NCBI RefSeq assembly: GCF_039535235.1
Contig: NZ_BAAAWU010000001.1
Coordinates: 5,580,001 to 5,644,000 of the forward strand
DNA: 64,000 nt
Reading direction: 5' to 3'
Origin: Streptomyces roseoviridis
GTDB taxonomy: Bacteria; Actinomycetota; Actinomycetes; Streptomycetales; Streptomycetaceae
Both the position numbers and the translations under genes were made by a program. Numbering within the stretch: the first letter of the stretch is position 1; every line of letters starts with the position of its first letter. A model generated the notes under the pieces. It was not told where the DNA came from and ran no database searches. It saw nothing but the letters and a program-made list of their open reading frames with translations. Below, piece after piece: positions 10,478 to 19,411 of the stretch.

Positions 10478-11128
10478 ATGTCCACGCCTCGCGCCCGGCT
10501 CGCCGACGCCCGGCTCTACCTGTGCACCGACGCCCGCAAGCGGCAGGGCGACCTGCCCGCGTTCCTGGACGCCGTGCTCTCCTCCGGCGTGGACATCGTG
10601 CAGCTCCGCGACAAGGGCATGGAGGCCGGCGAGGAGCTGGAGCACCTGGCCGTCCTCGCCGAGGCATGCCGCCGCCACGGCACGCTCCTCGCCGTCAACG
10701 ACCGGGCCGACGTCGCCCACGCCATCGGCTCCGACGTGCTGCACCTGGGCCAGGGCGACCTGCCCGTGCCCGCCGCCCGCGCCATCCTCGGCGACGAGGT
10801 GCTCATCGGCCGCTCCTGCCACGCCGAGGAGGAGGTGGCCGCGGCCGCCGCCGAGCCGGGCGTGGACTACTTCTGCACCGGACCCTGCTGGCCCACCCCC
10901 ACCAAGCCGGGCCGGTACGCTCCCGGCCTCGGCCTCGTGCGGTACGCGGCGGGCCTCGCCCAGGACCGGCCCTGGTTCGCCATCGGCGGCATCGACGAGA
11001 CCAACCTGGACGAGGTCCTCGACGCCGGCGCCCGCCGGATCGTGGTGGTCCGCGCGATCACCGAGGCCGACGACCCGGCCGCCGCCGCGGCCGCCCTCGC
11101 CAAGCGGGTCCGCGAGCGCCTCGGGTGA
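10478..11128 (+). CDS. thiE: Thiamine-phosphate synthase
   Basis: A 216-residue TIM-barrel enzyme that couples HMP pyrophosphate to thiazole phosphate. Motifs in order are [60 protein letters not shown] and FAIGGI, including the phosphate and Mg ligands. The ATG at 10478 follows AAGGGGGG; longer in-frame extensions upstream are out of family length. It is separate from and opposite to thiOSG and shows no riboswitch of its own. Confidence 0.95.
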   Translation: MSTPRARLADARLYLCTDARKRQGDLPAFLDAVLSSGVDIVQLRDKGMEAGEELEHLAVLAEACRRHGTLLAVNDRADVAHAIGSDVLHLGQGDLPVPAARAILGDEVLIGRSCHAEEEVAAAAAEPGVDYFCTGPCWPTPTKPGRYAPGLGLVRYAAGLAQDRPWFAIGGIDETNLDEVLDAGARRIVVVRAITEADDPAAAAAALAKRVRERLG

Positions 11129-11142
11129 CAGACGGCGGACCA

Positions 11143-11188
11143 CGGCCGCCCGGACCGCGTAGATCATCCCGGTCCGGGCGCCCGGCCG
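11143..11188 (+). terminator. Terminator-like hairpin after thiE
   Basis: A 10-bp perfect core stem (11148-11157 with 11070-type complement at 11170-11179) extends outward through CGGCC/GGCCG with a small bulge; the loop is 12 bases. It begins 15 bases past the thiE stop and has no U-tract. Confidence 0.55.
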
Positions 11189-11268
11189 CCCTCCCGGGGT
11201 GTCCTGAAACGTGTCCACAGGGCGGACTCGGCTTCACCCCGCTCCGAGACCCCGTCTAACCTGCCCGT

Positions 11269-12186
11269 ATGGCCCTTGGTACCGCTTCCGTCCGCTCGGA
11301 CCGTGCACGCACGGTCCGCGACATCCTCGCCTCCGGTGACACGTCGTACTCCTTCGAGTTCTTCGCGCCCCGGACCGAGAAGAGCGAGCAGAGCCTCTGG
11401 AACGCCATGCGCCGGATCGAGGCGGTCGGGCCGAGCTTCGTCTCCGTCACCTACGGCGCCGGCGGTTCCACCCGCGGAGGCACGGTCAAGGCCACCCAGA
11501 AGATCGCCTCCGACACCACCCTCACCCCGGTCGCCCACCTCACCGCCGTCGACCACTCGATCGCCGAGCTCCGCAACATCCTCGGCCAGTACGCCGACGC
11601 CGGGATCCGCAACATGCTCGCCGTCCGCGGCGACCCGCCGGGCGACCCGCTCGGCGAGTGGGTCGCCCACCCCGAGGGCGTGCGCTACGCCGCCGACCTC
11701 GTCCGGCTGATCAAGGAGTCGGGTGACTTCTGCGTGGGGGTCGCCGCCTTCCCGGAGATGCACCCGCGCTCCGCCGACTGGGACACCGACGTCCGCCACT
11801 TCGTGGACAAGTGCCGGGCCGGCGCCGACTACGCGATCACCCAGATGTTCTTCGACCCGGAGGCGTATCTGCGGCTGCGCGACAGCGTCCAGAAGGCCGG
11901 CTGCGAGACCCCGATCATCCCCGAGGTCATGCCCGTGGTGAGCGTCCGGACCCTGGAGCGACTGCCCCAGCTCAGCAACGCGGTCTTCCCGAAGAACGTG
12001 AAAGAACGCATCCTCGCCGTCAAGGACGATCCGGCCGCTGTACGCTCCATTGGCATCGAGTTCGCGACGGAGTTCTGCGCGCGGCTGCTCTCCGAGGGTG
12101 TCCCCGGACTGCACTTCATCACGCTGAACAACGCCAGGGCGACGCTCGAGATCTACGAGAATCTCGGACTGCACCAGCAGTCCTGA
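11269..12186 (+). CDS. metF: 5,10-methylenetetrahydrofolate reductase
   Basis: A 305-residue FAD-dependent TIM barrel that reduces methylene-THF to methyl-THF for methionine synthesis. Family motifs are [12 protein letters not shown] (catalytic Glu), [46 protein letters not shown] and [14 protein letters not shown]. The ATG at 11269 matches family N-termini but has no ribosome site. TCTAAC at 11255-11260 could be a -10 hexamer, which would give a leaderless transcript (inference). Confidence 0.95.
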   Translation: MALGTASVRSDRARTVRDILASGDTSYSFEFFAPRTEKSEQSLWNAMRRIEAVGPSFVSVTYGAGGSTRGGTVKATQKIASDTTLTPVAHLTAVDHSIAELRNILGQYADAGIRNMLAVRGDPPGDPLGEWVAHPEGVRYAADLVRLIKESGDFCVGVAAFPEMHPRSADWDTDVRHFVDKCRAGADYAITQMFFDPEAYLRLRDSVQKAGCETPIIPEVMPVVSVRTLERLPQLSNAVFPKNVKERILAVKDDPAAVRSIGIEFATEFCARLLSEGVPGLHFITLNNARATLEIYENLGLHQQS

Positions 12187-12237
12187 CCGGCCGTACCCGC
12201 CCTTACCCGCGGCGGTGGCCGTAGGAGAGGGGCGGGC

Positions 12238-13017
12238 ATGGGGTGGACGGTCCTCTACATCGCGTTCGGTGTCGTCGCGTTGTGGCTGCTGGGTGAAGTG
12301 CTCCTGCAGTACAAGGCGCGGCTGCGCTGGCGGCTGCTCGCCTTCGGCGGCTTCCTCGGCGTGGTCCTCGGCGTGCTGCTGCCGTCGGTGCTGGTCATCA
12401 TCCTCGGCGCCGCCGCCTTCGCCGTCGGCCAGACCTATGTGACCCTCTCCTTCCGGCGCGGCTTCTCCACCGGCTGGGCGCTCGGCGGCAATCCGGGCGC
12501 CAGCCGCCGCCGCAGGTCGGCGGCGCCGGCCAAGCAGGGCCCGACCCTGGAGGTCAGCGACCTCGCGTACGAGCCGGCCGACGCGGACGGTGACCGGGCG
12601 GACGCCGCACCCGCCGAGACCACGGCGGTGTACGAGCCGCTGCCGCTGCCCGAGGAGACCGGCCAGTACGCCGTCTACGGCACCGCCCACGACCAGCCGC
12701 AGCCGCAGCAGCACTACGCCGACCCGTACGCCGCCGCCGGCTACGAGCAGCAGCCCGCCTACGACTACGGCACCGGCGGCCAGCAGGGCTACGCGGCCTA
12801 CTCCGACCCGTACATCGGCCAGCAGTACGGCGACGCCGGCGCCCCGTACGGCACCTACCAGCAGCCCTACGCCGACCCGTACGCGCCCTCGTACACCTAC
12901 GACACCCCGCCCGGCGGCGTCTGGGTGCCGCAGCAGCGGGACACCGACGCCGAACAGGACCCCCAGCCGGGCCAGGAGCACTACGGCTACGGCAACGACC
13001 AGCAGTACCGCTACTGA
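12238..13017 (+). CDS. Membrane protein with Tyr/Gln-rich disordered tail
   Basis: A 259-residue protein of unknown function. The N-terminal ~70 residues hold two to three hydrophobic helices (WTVLYIAFGVVALWLLGEVL and LLAFGGFLGVVLGVLLPSVLV). The rest is a low-complexity cytoplasmic or exported tail rich in Tyr, Gln, Pro, Gly and Asp, with recurrent YADPYA-type repeats. The start is ATG 12238 after AGGAGAGGGG. It lies 51 bases after metF and may be co-transcribed. Such tails can drive weak multivalent interactions; nothing here shows a partner. Confidence 0.85.
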   Translation: MGWTVLYIAFGVVALWLLGEVLLQYKARLRWRLLAFGGFLGVVLGVLLPSVLVIILGAAAFAVGQTYVTLSFRRGFSTGWALGGNPGASRRRRSAAPAKQGPTLEVSDLAYEPADADGDRADAAPAETTAVYEPLPLPEETGQYAVYGTAHDQPQPQQHYADPYAAAGYEQQPAYDYGTGGQQGYAAYSDPYIGQQYGDAGAPYGTYQQPYADPYAPSYTYDTPPGGVWVPQQRDTDAEQDPQPGQEHYGYGNDQQYRY

Positions 13018-13021
13018 CCGG

Positions 13022-14455
13022 CTACCGCGAGCCGCGGAAGTCCGCGCCCTCCACGATGAGCCCGGCGACCAGCGCGCCCGACATCCCGGCGTGCGCGAGC
13101 CCGCCGCCGGGGTGGGACCAGCCGCCGGCGAAGTGGAGCCCGGGAAGCGGGGAGACGTTGGCCGCGGGGAGGAACCGGCCGCCCGCCCCCGCGAGCGCGG
13201 GGCCGGGCACCTCGGCGATGCCCGTCTCGCGCAGCGTGTCCCGCGGCGTGCGGACCTCCCGCCACAGCAGCCGCTCCCGCAGCCCGGGGACGGCCCGCTC
13301 GGCCAGCGCCACCATCTCCTCCGCGACGGCGCTCCAGTCCTGACCGCCCCCGGTGCGGACGGTCGCCGTGACGGTCACCGACTCGTGGTCGTCGTCGGGG
13401 CGCAGCGCCGGATCGTCCGGCCGCAGCACCGTGACGCCGGGCAGGCTCCCGGTCCCGTGCACGACCGTACGGTGCACGGCGCCCGACTCCCCGGGCCCGC
13501 GCAGCGCCAGACAGACCGTCACGCGGCCCGTGCCGTCCGCCCGGTCGGCGTGCGGATCGTGGCCGCGCGGCACCAGGCGCCGGTGCCCCTCACGGTGCGA
13601 GGGCACCGGTGCGCCCGACACCACGTGGTCGGCCTCGACCACCTCCCCGCCGGCCAGCTCGATGCCGCACGCCCGGCCGTCCTTCTCCAGGACCCGCTCC
13701 ACGTGCGCGTCGAACACGAACTCCACCCGCCGCTGCCGGCACCGCTCGTACACCGCGTCCGCGAGCGCCCGGATGCCGCCGCCCACGTACCAGCTGCCGA
13801 AGGTCTGCTCCATGTACGGCAGCACGGCGGCCGCGGCCGGGGCGGTCGCCGGGTCGAAGCCGTAGCTCCACGCGTACGCGTCGAGGAGCGCGGCGAGCCG
13901 CGGGTCGCGCAGCTCGCGGGAGCCGACCCGGGCGAGCGTGGTCGCCGGCCGCCGCAGCAGGCCCGCCTTCAGTGCCGGGTAGGGCTCGCGGCCCAGCGGT
14001 GAGGGGTCCGCGGGCTGCGGCTCCTCCAGGAGGGGCCGCCGGGTGCGGTCCCATGCCTCCCGGGCGCGCACCAGGAAGTCGCCCCAGCGCTCGCCGGCGC
14101 CCGCGCCGAGCGCCGCGTCCAGGGCGGCGACCGTGCCCGCGCGCGAGGCGTTCGGCAGGTCGACGCGCGTGCCGTCGGCGAAGACGTGGCGGGCGGCCGG
14201 GTCGACCTGGGTGAGCGTCACGCACTCTTCGAGCGGCTGCTTGCCGGTCTTGACGAACAGATCGCGGTAGACGGCCGGCAGGTGCAGCAGACCGGGGCCG
14301 GTGTCGAAGCCGAACCCGTCCCGCTCGAACCGGCGGACCCCGCCCCCGTACGTCGCGTCGCTCTCGTACACCGTCACGCGGTGGCCCGCCACGGCCAGCC
14401 GGGCGGCTGCCGCCATGGCGCCGAGACCCGCGCCGATCACCACAATCCGTGCCAT
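13022..14455 (-). CDS. Phytoene desaturase-like NAD(P)/FAD oxidoreductase
   Basis: A 477-residue flavoprotein of the CrtI/retinol-saturase superfamily. The FAD motif is IVVIGAGLGAMAAAARLA, followed by YGGGVRRFERDGFGFDTGPG, and the C-terminal FAD block is GLHFAGGWSHPGGGLAHAGMSG. Carotenoid genes are absent nearby, so the substrate is not known; this single-gene setting is common in Streptomyces. The start is ATG 14455. The stop lies 4 bases from the convergent membrane-protein gene. The part near residues 290-320 is unusually His/Arg-rich (PSHREGHRRLVPRGHDPH). Confidence 0.9.
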   Translation of the reverse strand: MARIVVIGAGLGAMAAAARLAVAGHRVTVYESDATYGGGVRRFERDGFGFDTGPGLLHLPAVYRDLFVKTGKQPLEECVTLTQVDPAARHVFADGTRVDLPNASRAGTVAALDAALGAGAGERWGDFLVRAREAWDRTRRPLLEEPQPADPSPLGREPYPALKAGLLRRPATTLARVGSRELRDPRLAALLDAYAWSYGFDPATAPAAAAVLPYMEQTFGSWYVGGGIRALADAVYERCRQRRVEFVFDAHVERVLEKDGRACGIELAGGEVVEADHVVSGAPVPSHREGHRRLVPRGHDPHADRADGTGRVTVCLALRGPGESGAVHRTVVHGTGSLPGVTVLRPDDPALRPDDDHESVTVTATVRTGGGQDWSAVAEEMVALAERAVPGLRERLLWREVRTPRDTLRETGIAEVPGPALAGAGGRFLPAANVSPLPGLHFAGGWSHPGGGLAHAGMSGALVAGLIVEGADFRGSR

Positions 14456-14526
14456 GTCAGGGACCTTATCGGCCCCCGCCGGCAGCCCGGCCGGAAGGTC
14501 CCCGGGGCAGCCGGCGGGTGCCCGGG

Positions 14527-15141
14527 TCAGCCGGAGGGCGGCCGGCCGGCCGCCGCCATGCGCCGCTCCTCGCGGCGCTGGGCCCGGCGCCGCAGGAAGC
14601 GGCGGATGCGCTGGGCGAGGAAGGCCAGTATCACCAGACCGCCGGCCAGCAGCACGCCCGCGACGACGGCCGCCGCGACCGGATGGAAGATCGCGAAGGT
14701 GATGACGCCGGCGACCCCGAGGTCCTCCGCCGTGGACACGGCGATGGTGGAGAAGGGTTCCGGCGAGGTGTTCACCGCCATCCGCGTCCCGGCCTTGACG
14801 AAGTGGCTCATCAGGGCCGTGGAGCCGCCGACCGCGCCCGCCGCCAGCTCGGGCAGCGAACCGGACTGCCCGGCGAGCAGTGCGGCGACCACCGCCCCGC
14901 TGACCGGCCGGATCACCGTGTGGACGGAGTCCCACACGTTGTCGACGTACGGGATCTTGTCCGCGACCGCCTCGCACAGGAAGAGCACTCCCGCGGCGAT
15001 CAGGACGTCGGGCCGTTGCAGCGCCTCGGGCACCTCGTCGGTGAGCCCGGTGGCGCCGAAGACGCCGAGCAGCAGGACCACCGCGTACGCGTTGATCCCG
15101 CTCGCCCAGCCGCTCGTGAAGACCAGGGGGAGTACGGACAC
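14527..15141 (-). CDS. DUF4126 integral membrane protein
   Basis: A 204-residue protein of unknown function with about five hydrophobic segments and the DUF4126 blocks VFTSGWASGINAYAVVLLLG, VLFLCEAVADKIPYVDNVWD and GGSTALMSHFVKAGTR. It ends in a basic cytoplasmic tail (RIRRFLRRRAQRREERR). The GTG at 15141 gives the family N-terminus (VSVLPLVF). It lies 71 bases upstream of the phytoene-desaturase-like start on the same strand. Confidence 0.87.
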   Translation of the reverse strand: MSVLPLVFTSGWASGINAYAVVLLLGVFGATGLTDEVPEALQRPDVLIAAGVLFLCEAVADKIPYVDNVWDSVHTVIRPVSGAVVAALLAGQSGSLPELAAGAVGGSTALMSHFVKAGTRMAVNTSPEPFSTIAVSTAEDLGVAGVITFAIFHPVAAAVVAGVLLAGGLVILAFLAQRIRRFLRRRAQRREERRMAAAGRPPSG

Positions 15142-15350
15142 GTCCGCGATCGTAGCCAGCTCTGAGTACCCGTACCTAGGAGGCGAGATGAGTAGGTGCG
15201 CGGATGGGCCGTGACCTGCGCGGAAGGGAGAGTGGACCGCACGGAAGGGGCGCGGCTCCGCACCGCCGGCACGGGGCGGCGGAACGGGGCCGCGCGCCTG
15301 CCGGTACGGGGGAGCGGAACACGGGGGACCCGGGGGGACACGGGGGTTCC

Positions 15351-15414
15351 GAAGAAGCGCCGGTCCGGCGGGGCTCGGGGGGATCGAGCCTCGCCGGACC
15401 GGCGCGTCTTCTTC
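15351..15414. terminator. Long bidirectional hairpin after the TetR gene
   Basis: Arms of about 27 bases (GAAGAAG-CGCCGGTCCGGC...) pair across a short GGGGGAT loop with one G-T pair and a 3-base bulge. On the minus strand it begins 2 bases after the tetR stop and ends in TTCTTC, so it terminates the tetR operon. The upstream 15142-15350 holds GC-rich sequence with no convincing gene. Confidence 0.85.
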
Positions 15415-15415
15415 G

Positions 15416-16060
15416 CTACCCGTCCCCGCGCCCCGCCGGGGCGGGGTGCGGCTCACAGCCGCCGACGCGCCCGTGCAGCAGCCGCGACAGCGCCGCGTGC
15501 ACGTCGTCCAGGGAACGCTCGCTCTGGAAGGCCTGCCAGTCGAGCGCGGCCACCAGGACCATGCCGACCAGGGCCGACGCCGTCAGCTGCACGTCGATCT
15601 CGTCGCTCAGCTCACCGGCCGCCACGCCCTCGCGCAGCACGCCCTCCACCACCGCGACGGCCTCCTGGCGGACCACCAGAAGGGTCGAGTTCCAGGCCCG
15701 CCCGGTGCGCCACAGCTCCGCCACGTACAGCTGGGTGAAGGCCGGGTAGCGGTCGATGAAGACCAGACCGGCCCGGATCATCGCGTCCAGCGCCTCGACC
15801 CGGGTGCCGCCCCGCCCGGCGGTCTCCTCGGCCGCCGCCCGCAGGGAGGCGGTGAGGAGGGCGACCCCGTGCCTCAGCAGCTCCTCGAAGAGCTCGGTCT
15901 TGCTCTTGAAGTTGTAGTAGACCGTGCCCTTGGCCACGCCCGCCCGCTCGGCGATCTCGTCGACCGTCGTCGCCGAGAAGCCCTGCTCGGCGATGAGGGT
16001 GACGGCCGCTTCGTAGAGCTTGGCGCGGGTGGCCTGCCGTCTGGTGCTGCTGCTGTCCAT
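15416..16060 (-). CDS. TetR-family transcriptional regulator
   Basis: A 214-residue repressor. The N-terminal helix-turn-helix is ATTVDEIAERAGVAKGTVYYNFKSK (about residues 30-54); the C-terminal ligand domain has the TetR_C profile with a helical core. It is the last gene of an operon with a YhgE/Pip membrane protein and an ABC-type ATPase, and probably represses that operon through the palindrome at 19275-19288. The ATG at 16060 is chosen; a GTG at 16075 is in frame and possible. Confidence 0.92.
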   Translation of the reverse strand: MDSSSTRRQATRAKLYEAAVTLIAEQGFSATTVDEIAERAGVAKGTVYYNFKSKTELFEELLRHGVALLTASLRAAAEETAGRGGTRVEALDAMIRAGLVFIDRYPAFTQLYVAELWRTGRAWNSTLLVVRQEAVAVVEGVLREGVAAGELSDEIDVQLTASALVGMVLVAALDWQAFQSERSLDDVHAALSRLLHGRVGGCEPHPAPAGRGDG

Positions 16061-16098
16061 GGGGTCGATTCTCACAGGTCCGCCGGTCGCCGCGGGGC

Positions 16099-18192
16099 TC
16101 ACAGGGACAGTTCGGGGTGAAGCCGGTCGAGCGTCCACACCTGCTTCTGGCGGGCGGAGAGCGCGGTCAGCGCGAGCGCGCCCACGGTGAAGGCGGTGAG
16201 CACGGCGCACGCCTGCCACACCGGTCCGATGCCGCCGCCCGTGATGAGCCGGCGCAGCGCCTCGACCACGTACGTCATGGGCAGGTAGGGGTGGATGGCG
16301 TTGAAGAAGCCGGGACTGGTCTGCACGGGGTAGGTGCCGCCGGCCGAGGTCAGCTGGAGCATGAGCACCGCGAGCACCAGGATGCGTCCCGCCGCGCCGA
16401 ACTTGGCGTTGAGCCACTGGATGATGGCGGCGAAGCAGCAGGTCACCAGGACGAGGAAGCCGACGGTGCCGGCGGCCCTGGCCATCTGCAGGCCGAGGCC
16501 CCAGTGGAGCACGGACATCAGCGCGGTCACCTGGGCGACGCCGATGGCGGCGACCGGCAGCCAGCCCGCGAGCGCGATCCGCCAGGCGGAGGCGCCGGCG
16601 GCCAGGGCGCGGCGGTTGAGCGGCTGGATGATCATGTACGCGACCATCGCGCCGACCCACAGGGAGAGCGGGATGAAGTACGGGGCGAACCCGGTGCCGT
16701 AGTTCGGCGCCTTGTGCATCGACTGGGCGGCGAGCTTGACCGGGTCGGCCATCACCTCGGTGCGGCGGTCGCGGTCGTTCTTGTCGTAGTCGGGGATCTT
16801 CTTCACGCCGTCGCTCAGCCCGGTGGCCAGCTCGCCCGAGCCGTCGGCCAGCTTGAACAGACCGCCGTCGAGTTCGCCCGCGCCCTTCTTCAGCTTGCCG
16901 ACGCCGGTGTCGAGGCCGGCCGAGCCGCTGCGGGCGCTGGTGAGGCCGGTGTGCAGCCGGTCGGCGCCGTCGGCGACCTGGTGGGCGCCCTTGTTGAGCT
17001 CGTTGATCTTCCTGATGGCGTCCGCGATGTCCTCGTCCAGGCGCGGGGAGCGCCGGGCGAGCTCGTCGGCGTCCTTCTTGAGCTTGACCAGCCGGGCGTC
17101 CAGGGTCTTCAGATCGCCCTTGCTGTCCTTGGTGAGCTCGTGCAGGTCGTCGGCGATCGTCGCGACGTCACCGGCGCTGACCGAGGCCTTCCTGAGGACC
17201 TCGCAGCCCTTGGTGTCCTTCAGGGGGTCGAGTCTGTCCACGCACTGCTCGCGGTAGTACGCGGACAGCTCCTCGTCCGCCTTGTGGGCGGCGCTGCGGG
17301 CGATCGGGGCACGGCGCACCAGGTCGTCCAGGTTGTTCCGGACGGCGGTCACCGAGTCGGAGACCAGCCGGGCGCTGTCGCGGATCGACTTGCCGTTGTT
17401 CGCCAGGTAGGGGCGGACCTTGTCGGCGGTCCCGTTGACCTTGTCGGCGAGCTGCTGGGTGCCGTTGGCGACCTTGCGGGAACCGGTCTCCAGGTCCTTG
17501 GCGCCCTGGTCGAGCCGGGTGATGCCGGAGGCCAGCTTGCCGCTGCCCTTCTTGGCGTCCTTGAGGCCGTCGGCCAGGTTCTTGGAGCCCGCCTTGGCCT
17601 TGTCGACGCCCTCCTTGAGTTCGCCCGCGCCCTTGGCGGCGTCCGCGGTGGCGTCGTGGAGGTCGGAGAAGGAGATGAAGATCTTGTCCAGGAAGGTGCG
17701 CGCGGACTTGGTGGAGGCCGCGGTGCGCACCTCGGAGAACACCGTGCGGGAGATCTGGCCGACGATGTAGTTGTTGGCGTCGTTCGTCCGCACCCTCAGG
17801 GCGCCGGTCTCGGGGGAGTCGCCGGAGCTGGAGGCGATCCGCTCGCTGAAGTCGGCGGGCATGGTGAGGGACAGGTAGTACCTGCCGTCCTCGACGCCCT
17901 CGCGGGCCTCGGCGTCGCTCACCTCGTGCCACTCGAAGACGGCGCTCTCGCGCAGGCTCTCGGTGAGGTCGGCGCCCACGGTGATCCTCTTCCCGTCGGC
18001 GGTGGCGCCGCGGTCCTCGTTGACGAGGGCGACCGGGATCCTGTCGAGCCTGCTGTACGGGTCCCAGAACGACCACAGGTACAGCGCGCCGTACAGCAGC
18101 GGCAGCAGCAGGATCGCGACGAGCGCGGCCCGCGGCAGCTTCCCCCTGCCGAACCGCTTCAGCTCAAGCGCGGCGAGCCTCGGCGAGCGCAT
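16099..18192 (-). CDS. YhgE/Pip-family membrane protein (ABC-2 type)
   Basis: A 697-residue protein with one N-terminal membrane helix (ALVAILLLPLLYGALYLW), a large extracytoplasmic part (about residues 45-440) and five to six C-terminal membrane helices resembling ABC-2 permeases. The outer part carries heptad-like repeats of the type GxxxLxxGxxxAxxGxxxL (GAGELKEGVDKAK, GSKNLADGLKDAK), typical of YhgE/Pip proteins. The family includes phage-infection and type VII-associated proteins. The ATG at 18192 overlaps the ATPase gene end by 29 bases. An export role is inferred, not shown. Confidence 0.9.
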   Translation of the reverse strand: MRSPRLAALELKRFGRGKLPRAALVAILLLPLLYGALYLWSFWDPYSRLDRIPVALVNEDRGATADGKRITVGADLTESLRESAVFEWHEVSDAEAREGVEDGRYYLSLTMPADFSERIASSSGDSPETGALRVRTNDANNYIVGQISRTVFSEVRTAASTKSARTFLDKIFISFSDLHDATADAAKGAGELKEGVDKAKAGSKNLADGLKDAKKGSGKLASGITRLDQGAKDLETGSRKVANGTQQLADKVNGTADKVRPYLANNGKSIRDSARLVSDSVTAVRNNLDDLVRRAPIARSAAHKADEELSAYYREQCVDRLDPLKDTKGCEVLRKASVSAGDVATIADDLHELTKDSKGDLKTLDARLVKLKKDADELARRSPRLDEDIADAIRKINELNKGAHQVADGADRLHTGLTSARSGSAGLDTGVGKLKKGAGELDGGLFKLADGSGELATGLSDGVKKIPDYDKNDRDRRTEVMADPVKLAAQSMHKAPNYGTGFAPYFIPLSLWVGAMVAYMIIQPLNRRALAAGASAWRIALAGWLPVAAIGVAQVTALMSVLHWGLGLQMARAAGTVGFLVLVTCCFAAIIQWLNAKFGAAGRILVLAVLMLQLTSAGGTYPVQTSPGFFNAIHPYLPMTYVVEALRRLITGGGIGPVWQACAVLTAFTVGALALTALSARQKQVWTLDRLHPELSL

Positions 18193-19243
18193 CGGCCTCC
18201 CCCTTCTGGTTCTTGTCGGTCTTCGCGGTGTCCGTGGCGGACGCGGTCTTCGTGGTGTCCGTGGCGTCCGCGGTGGCCCCGGTGCCGGGGGCCGGAGCCG
18301 CGGAACCGGCCGGGAGACCGGCGTCGGCCGGGGCATCGGCGCCGGCGGTGTCCGTGGACTCGGCGCCCTTCGCCGCAGGCGTGTCGTCTTCGGTCCGGTC
18401 CGCGCCGGCGGACGCCGTGGCGGCCCGCTCGGGGGCGGTGGCGGCCGCGGCGCCGGCCTCGGGGCCGGGCCCGGTCCCTGTTTCGGCGGCGGACGTCGTG
18501 GCGGCCTCGGCCGCGGCCCGGGCCGGCTCGTCGCGGTCGGCTGCGGTGGAGACCCGCAGGGCGCCGGCGGGAGCCTCGCTGCACACGGCGAGGACGGTGG
18601 TGCCGGCCTCGGCGATCGACCGCAGCAGGGCCCAGGCCGCGGCGCGGTCGGCGTCGGAGAGCTTCAGGTCGGCGTCGTCCAGGGCGAGCAGCCGGGGCCG
18701 GCCGATGAGGGCGAGGGCGAGGGACAGGCGCAGCGCCTCCAGGCGCTCCAGATCGCGCACGGCCGTGCGCTCGCCCTTCGGGAGCGCGTCCAGGTCGAGC
18801 GCGACGGCCGTCAGGGCCTCGTCGATCCGGGCCCGCGCCTCGGCGGCCCGCTCGCCCGGCGGGCGCAGCAGGGCCCTCAGGGAGCCGTCGAAGCGGCGCT
18901 GGAGCAGGGCCCGCTCGCGCAGGTGCTCGGCGACGGTGAGGGCCGGGTCCAGGTCACTGACGCCCGGCACCGGGCCCAGCGCGCTGATCCGGCGCACGGC
19001 GGCCATCCTGCGGGGCAGCCGGTGCCCGGCGACGTCGGCGTGGCCCTCGTGGGCCTTCATGCGGCCGGTGAGGGCCAGCAGCAGACAGGTGCGGCCGGAG
19101 CCCGAGGGGCCCTCGATCGCGACGAGGGTGCCGGGCGCGGCCTCGAAGCCGACACCGCGGAACGCCCAGCCGCGCGGGCCCTTCAGTCCGAATCCCTCCG
19201 CGACGACGGCGGCGCCGTGCGGCTCGTCCGGGTGCGCTTCCAC
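18164..19243 (-). CDS. ABC-type ATPase with degenerate motifs and Ala/Thr-rich tail
   Basis: A 359-residue protein. An ABC nucleotide-binding fold covers about residues 10-225. The Walker A reads GPSGSGRT, with Arg (R51) in place of the invariant Lys; Walker B is RLLALDD with Asp in place of the catalytic Glu; the LSGGQ signature is replaced by DLERLEALRLSLAL. The last ~125 residues are low-complexity Ala/Thr/Gly/Glu. The GTG at 19243 follows AGAGGGGG. It is probably the partner of the YhgE/Pip protein, but ATP hydrolysis may be weak or absent. Confidence 0.88.
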   Translation of the reverse strand: MEAHPDEPHGAAVVAEGFGLKGPRGWAFRGVGFEAAPGTLVAIEGPSGSGRTCLLLALTGRMKAHEGHADVAGHRLPRRMAAVRRISALGPVPGVSDLDPALTVAEHLRERALLQRRFDGSLRALLRPPGERAAEARARIDEALTAVALDLDALPKGERTAVRDLERLEALRLSLALALIGRPRLLALDDADLKLSDADRAAAWALLRSIAEAGTTVLAVCSEAPAGALRVSTAADRDEPARAAAEAATTSAAETGTGPGPEAGAAAATAPERAATASAGADRTEDDTPAAKGAESTDTAGADAPADAGLPAGSAAPAPGTGATADATDTTKTASATDTAKTDKNQKGEADALAEARRA

Positions 19244-19274
19244 GATCCCCCTCTGTTCGAACCAACGCTTTTGA

Positions 19275-19288
19275 ACTGACCAGTCAGT
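19275..19288 (-). promoter_or_regulatory. Probable TetR operator in the ABC/YhgE promoter
   Basis: ACTGACCAGTCAGT has perfect ACTGA/TCAGT arms and lies 32 bases upstream of the ATPase GTG, next to a TTGCAC -35-like hexamer on the minus strand. Many TetR repressors bind TGAC-CAGTCA-type sites. The binder is inferred to be the TetR encoded at the end of this operon. Confidence 0.65.
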
Positions 19289-19411
19289 GCAAAAACTTAC
19301 CGCCGTCCGGCCCGGGAGGCAAAAACCCAGGTCAGAGCCGATTGTCAGTGGGGCCGTGCACGATGAACACATACGGCCACAGCGCCGTCACCCGACGACA
19401 GGAGGCTCGTC

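Noticed and set aside
15142-15350. A plus-strand frame starting near 15196 (MRGWAVTCAEGR).
   Set aside because: No ribosome site, no homologous pattern and runs antisense into tetR; it looks like GC-bias coding noise.
19250-19265. GTTCGAA-type word resembling a tRNA T-arm near 19254.
   Set aside because: No acceptor, anticodon or D-arm can be built around it; it lies in the leader of the ABC ATPase gene.
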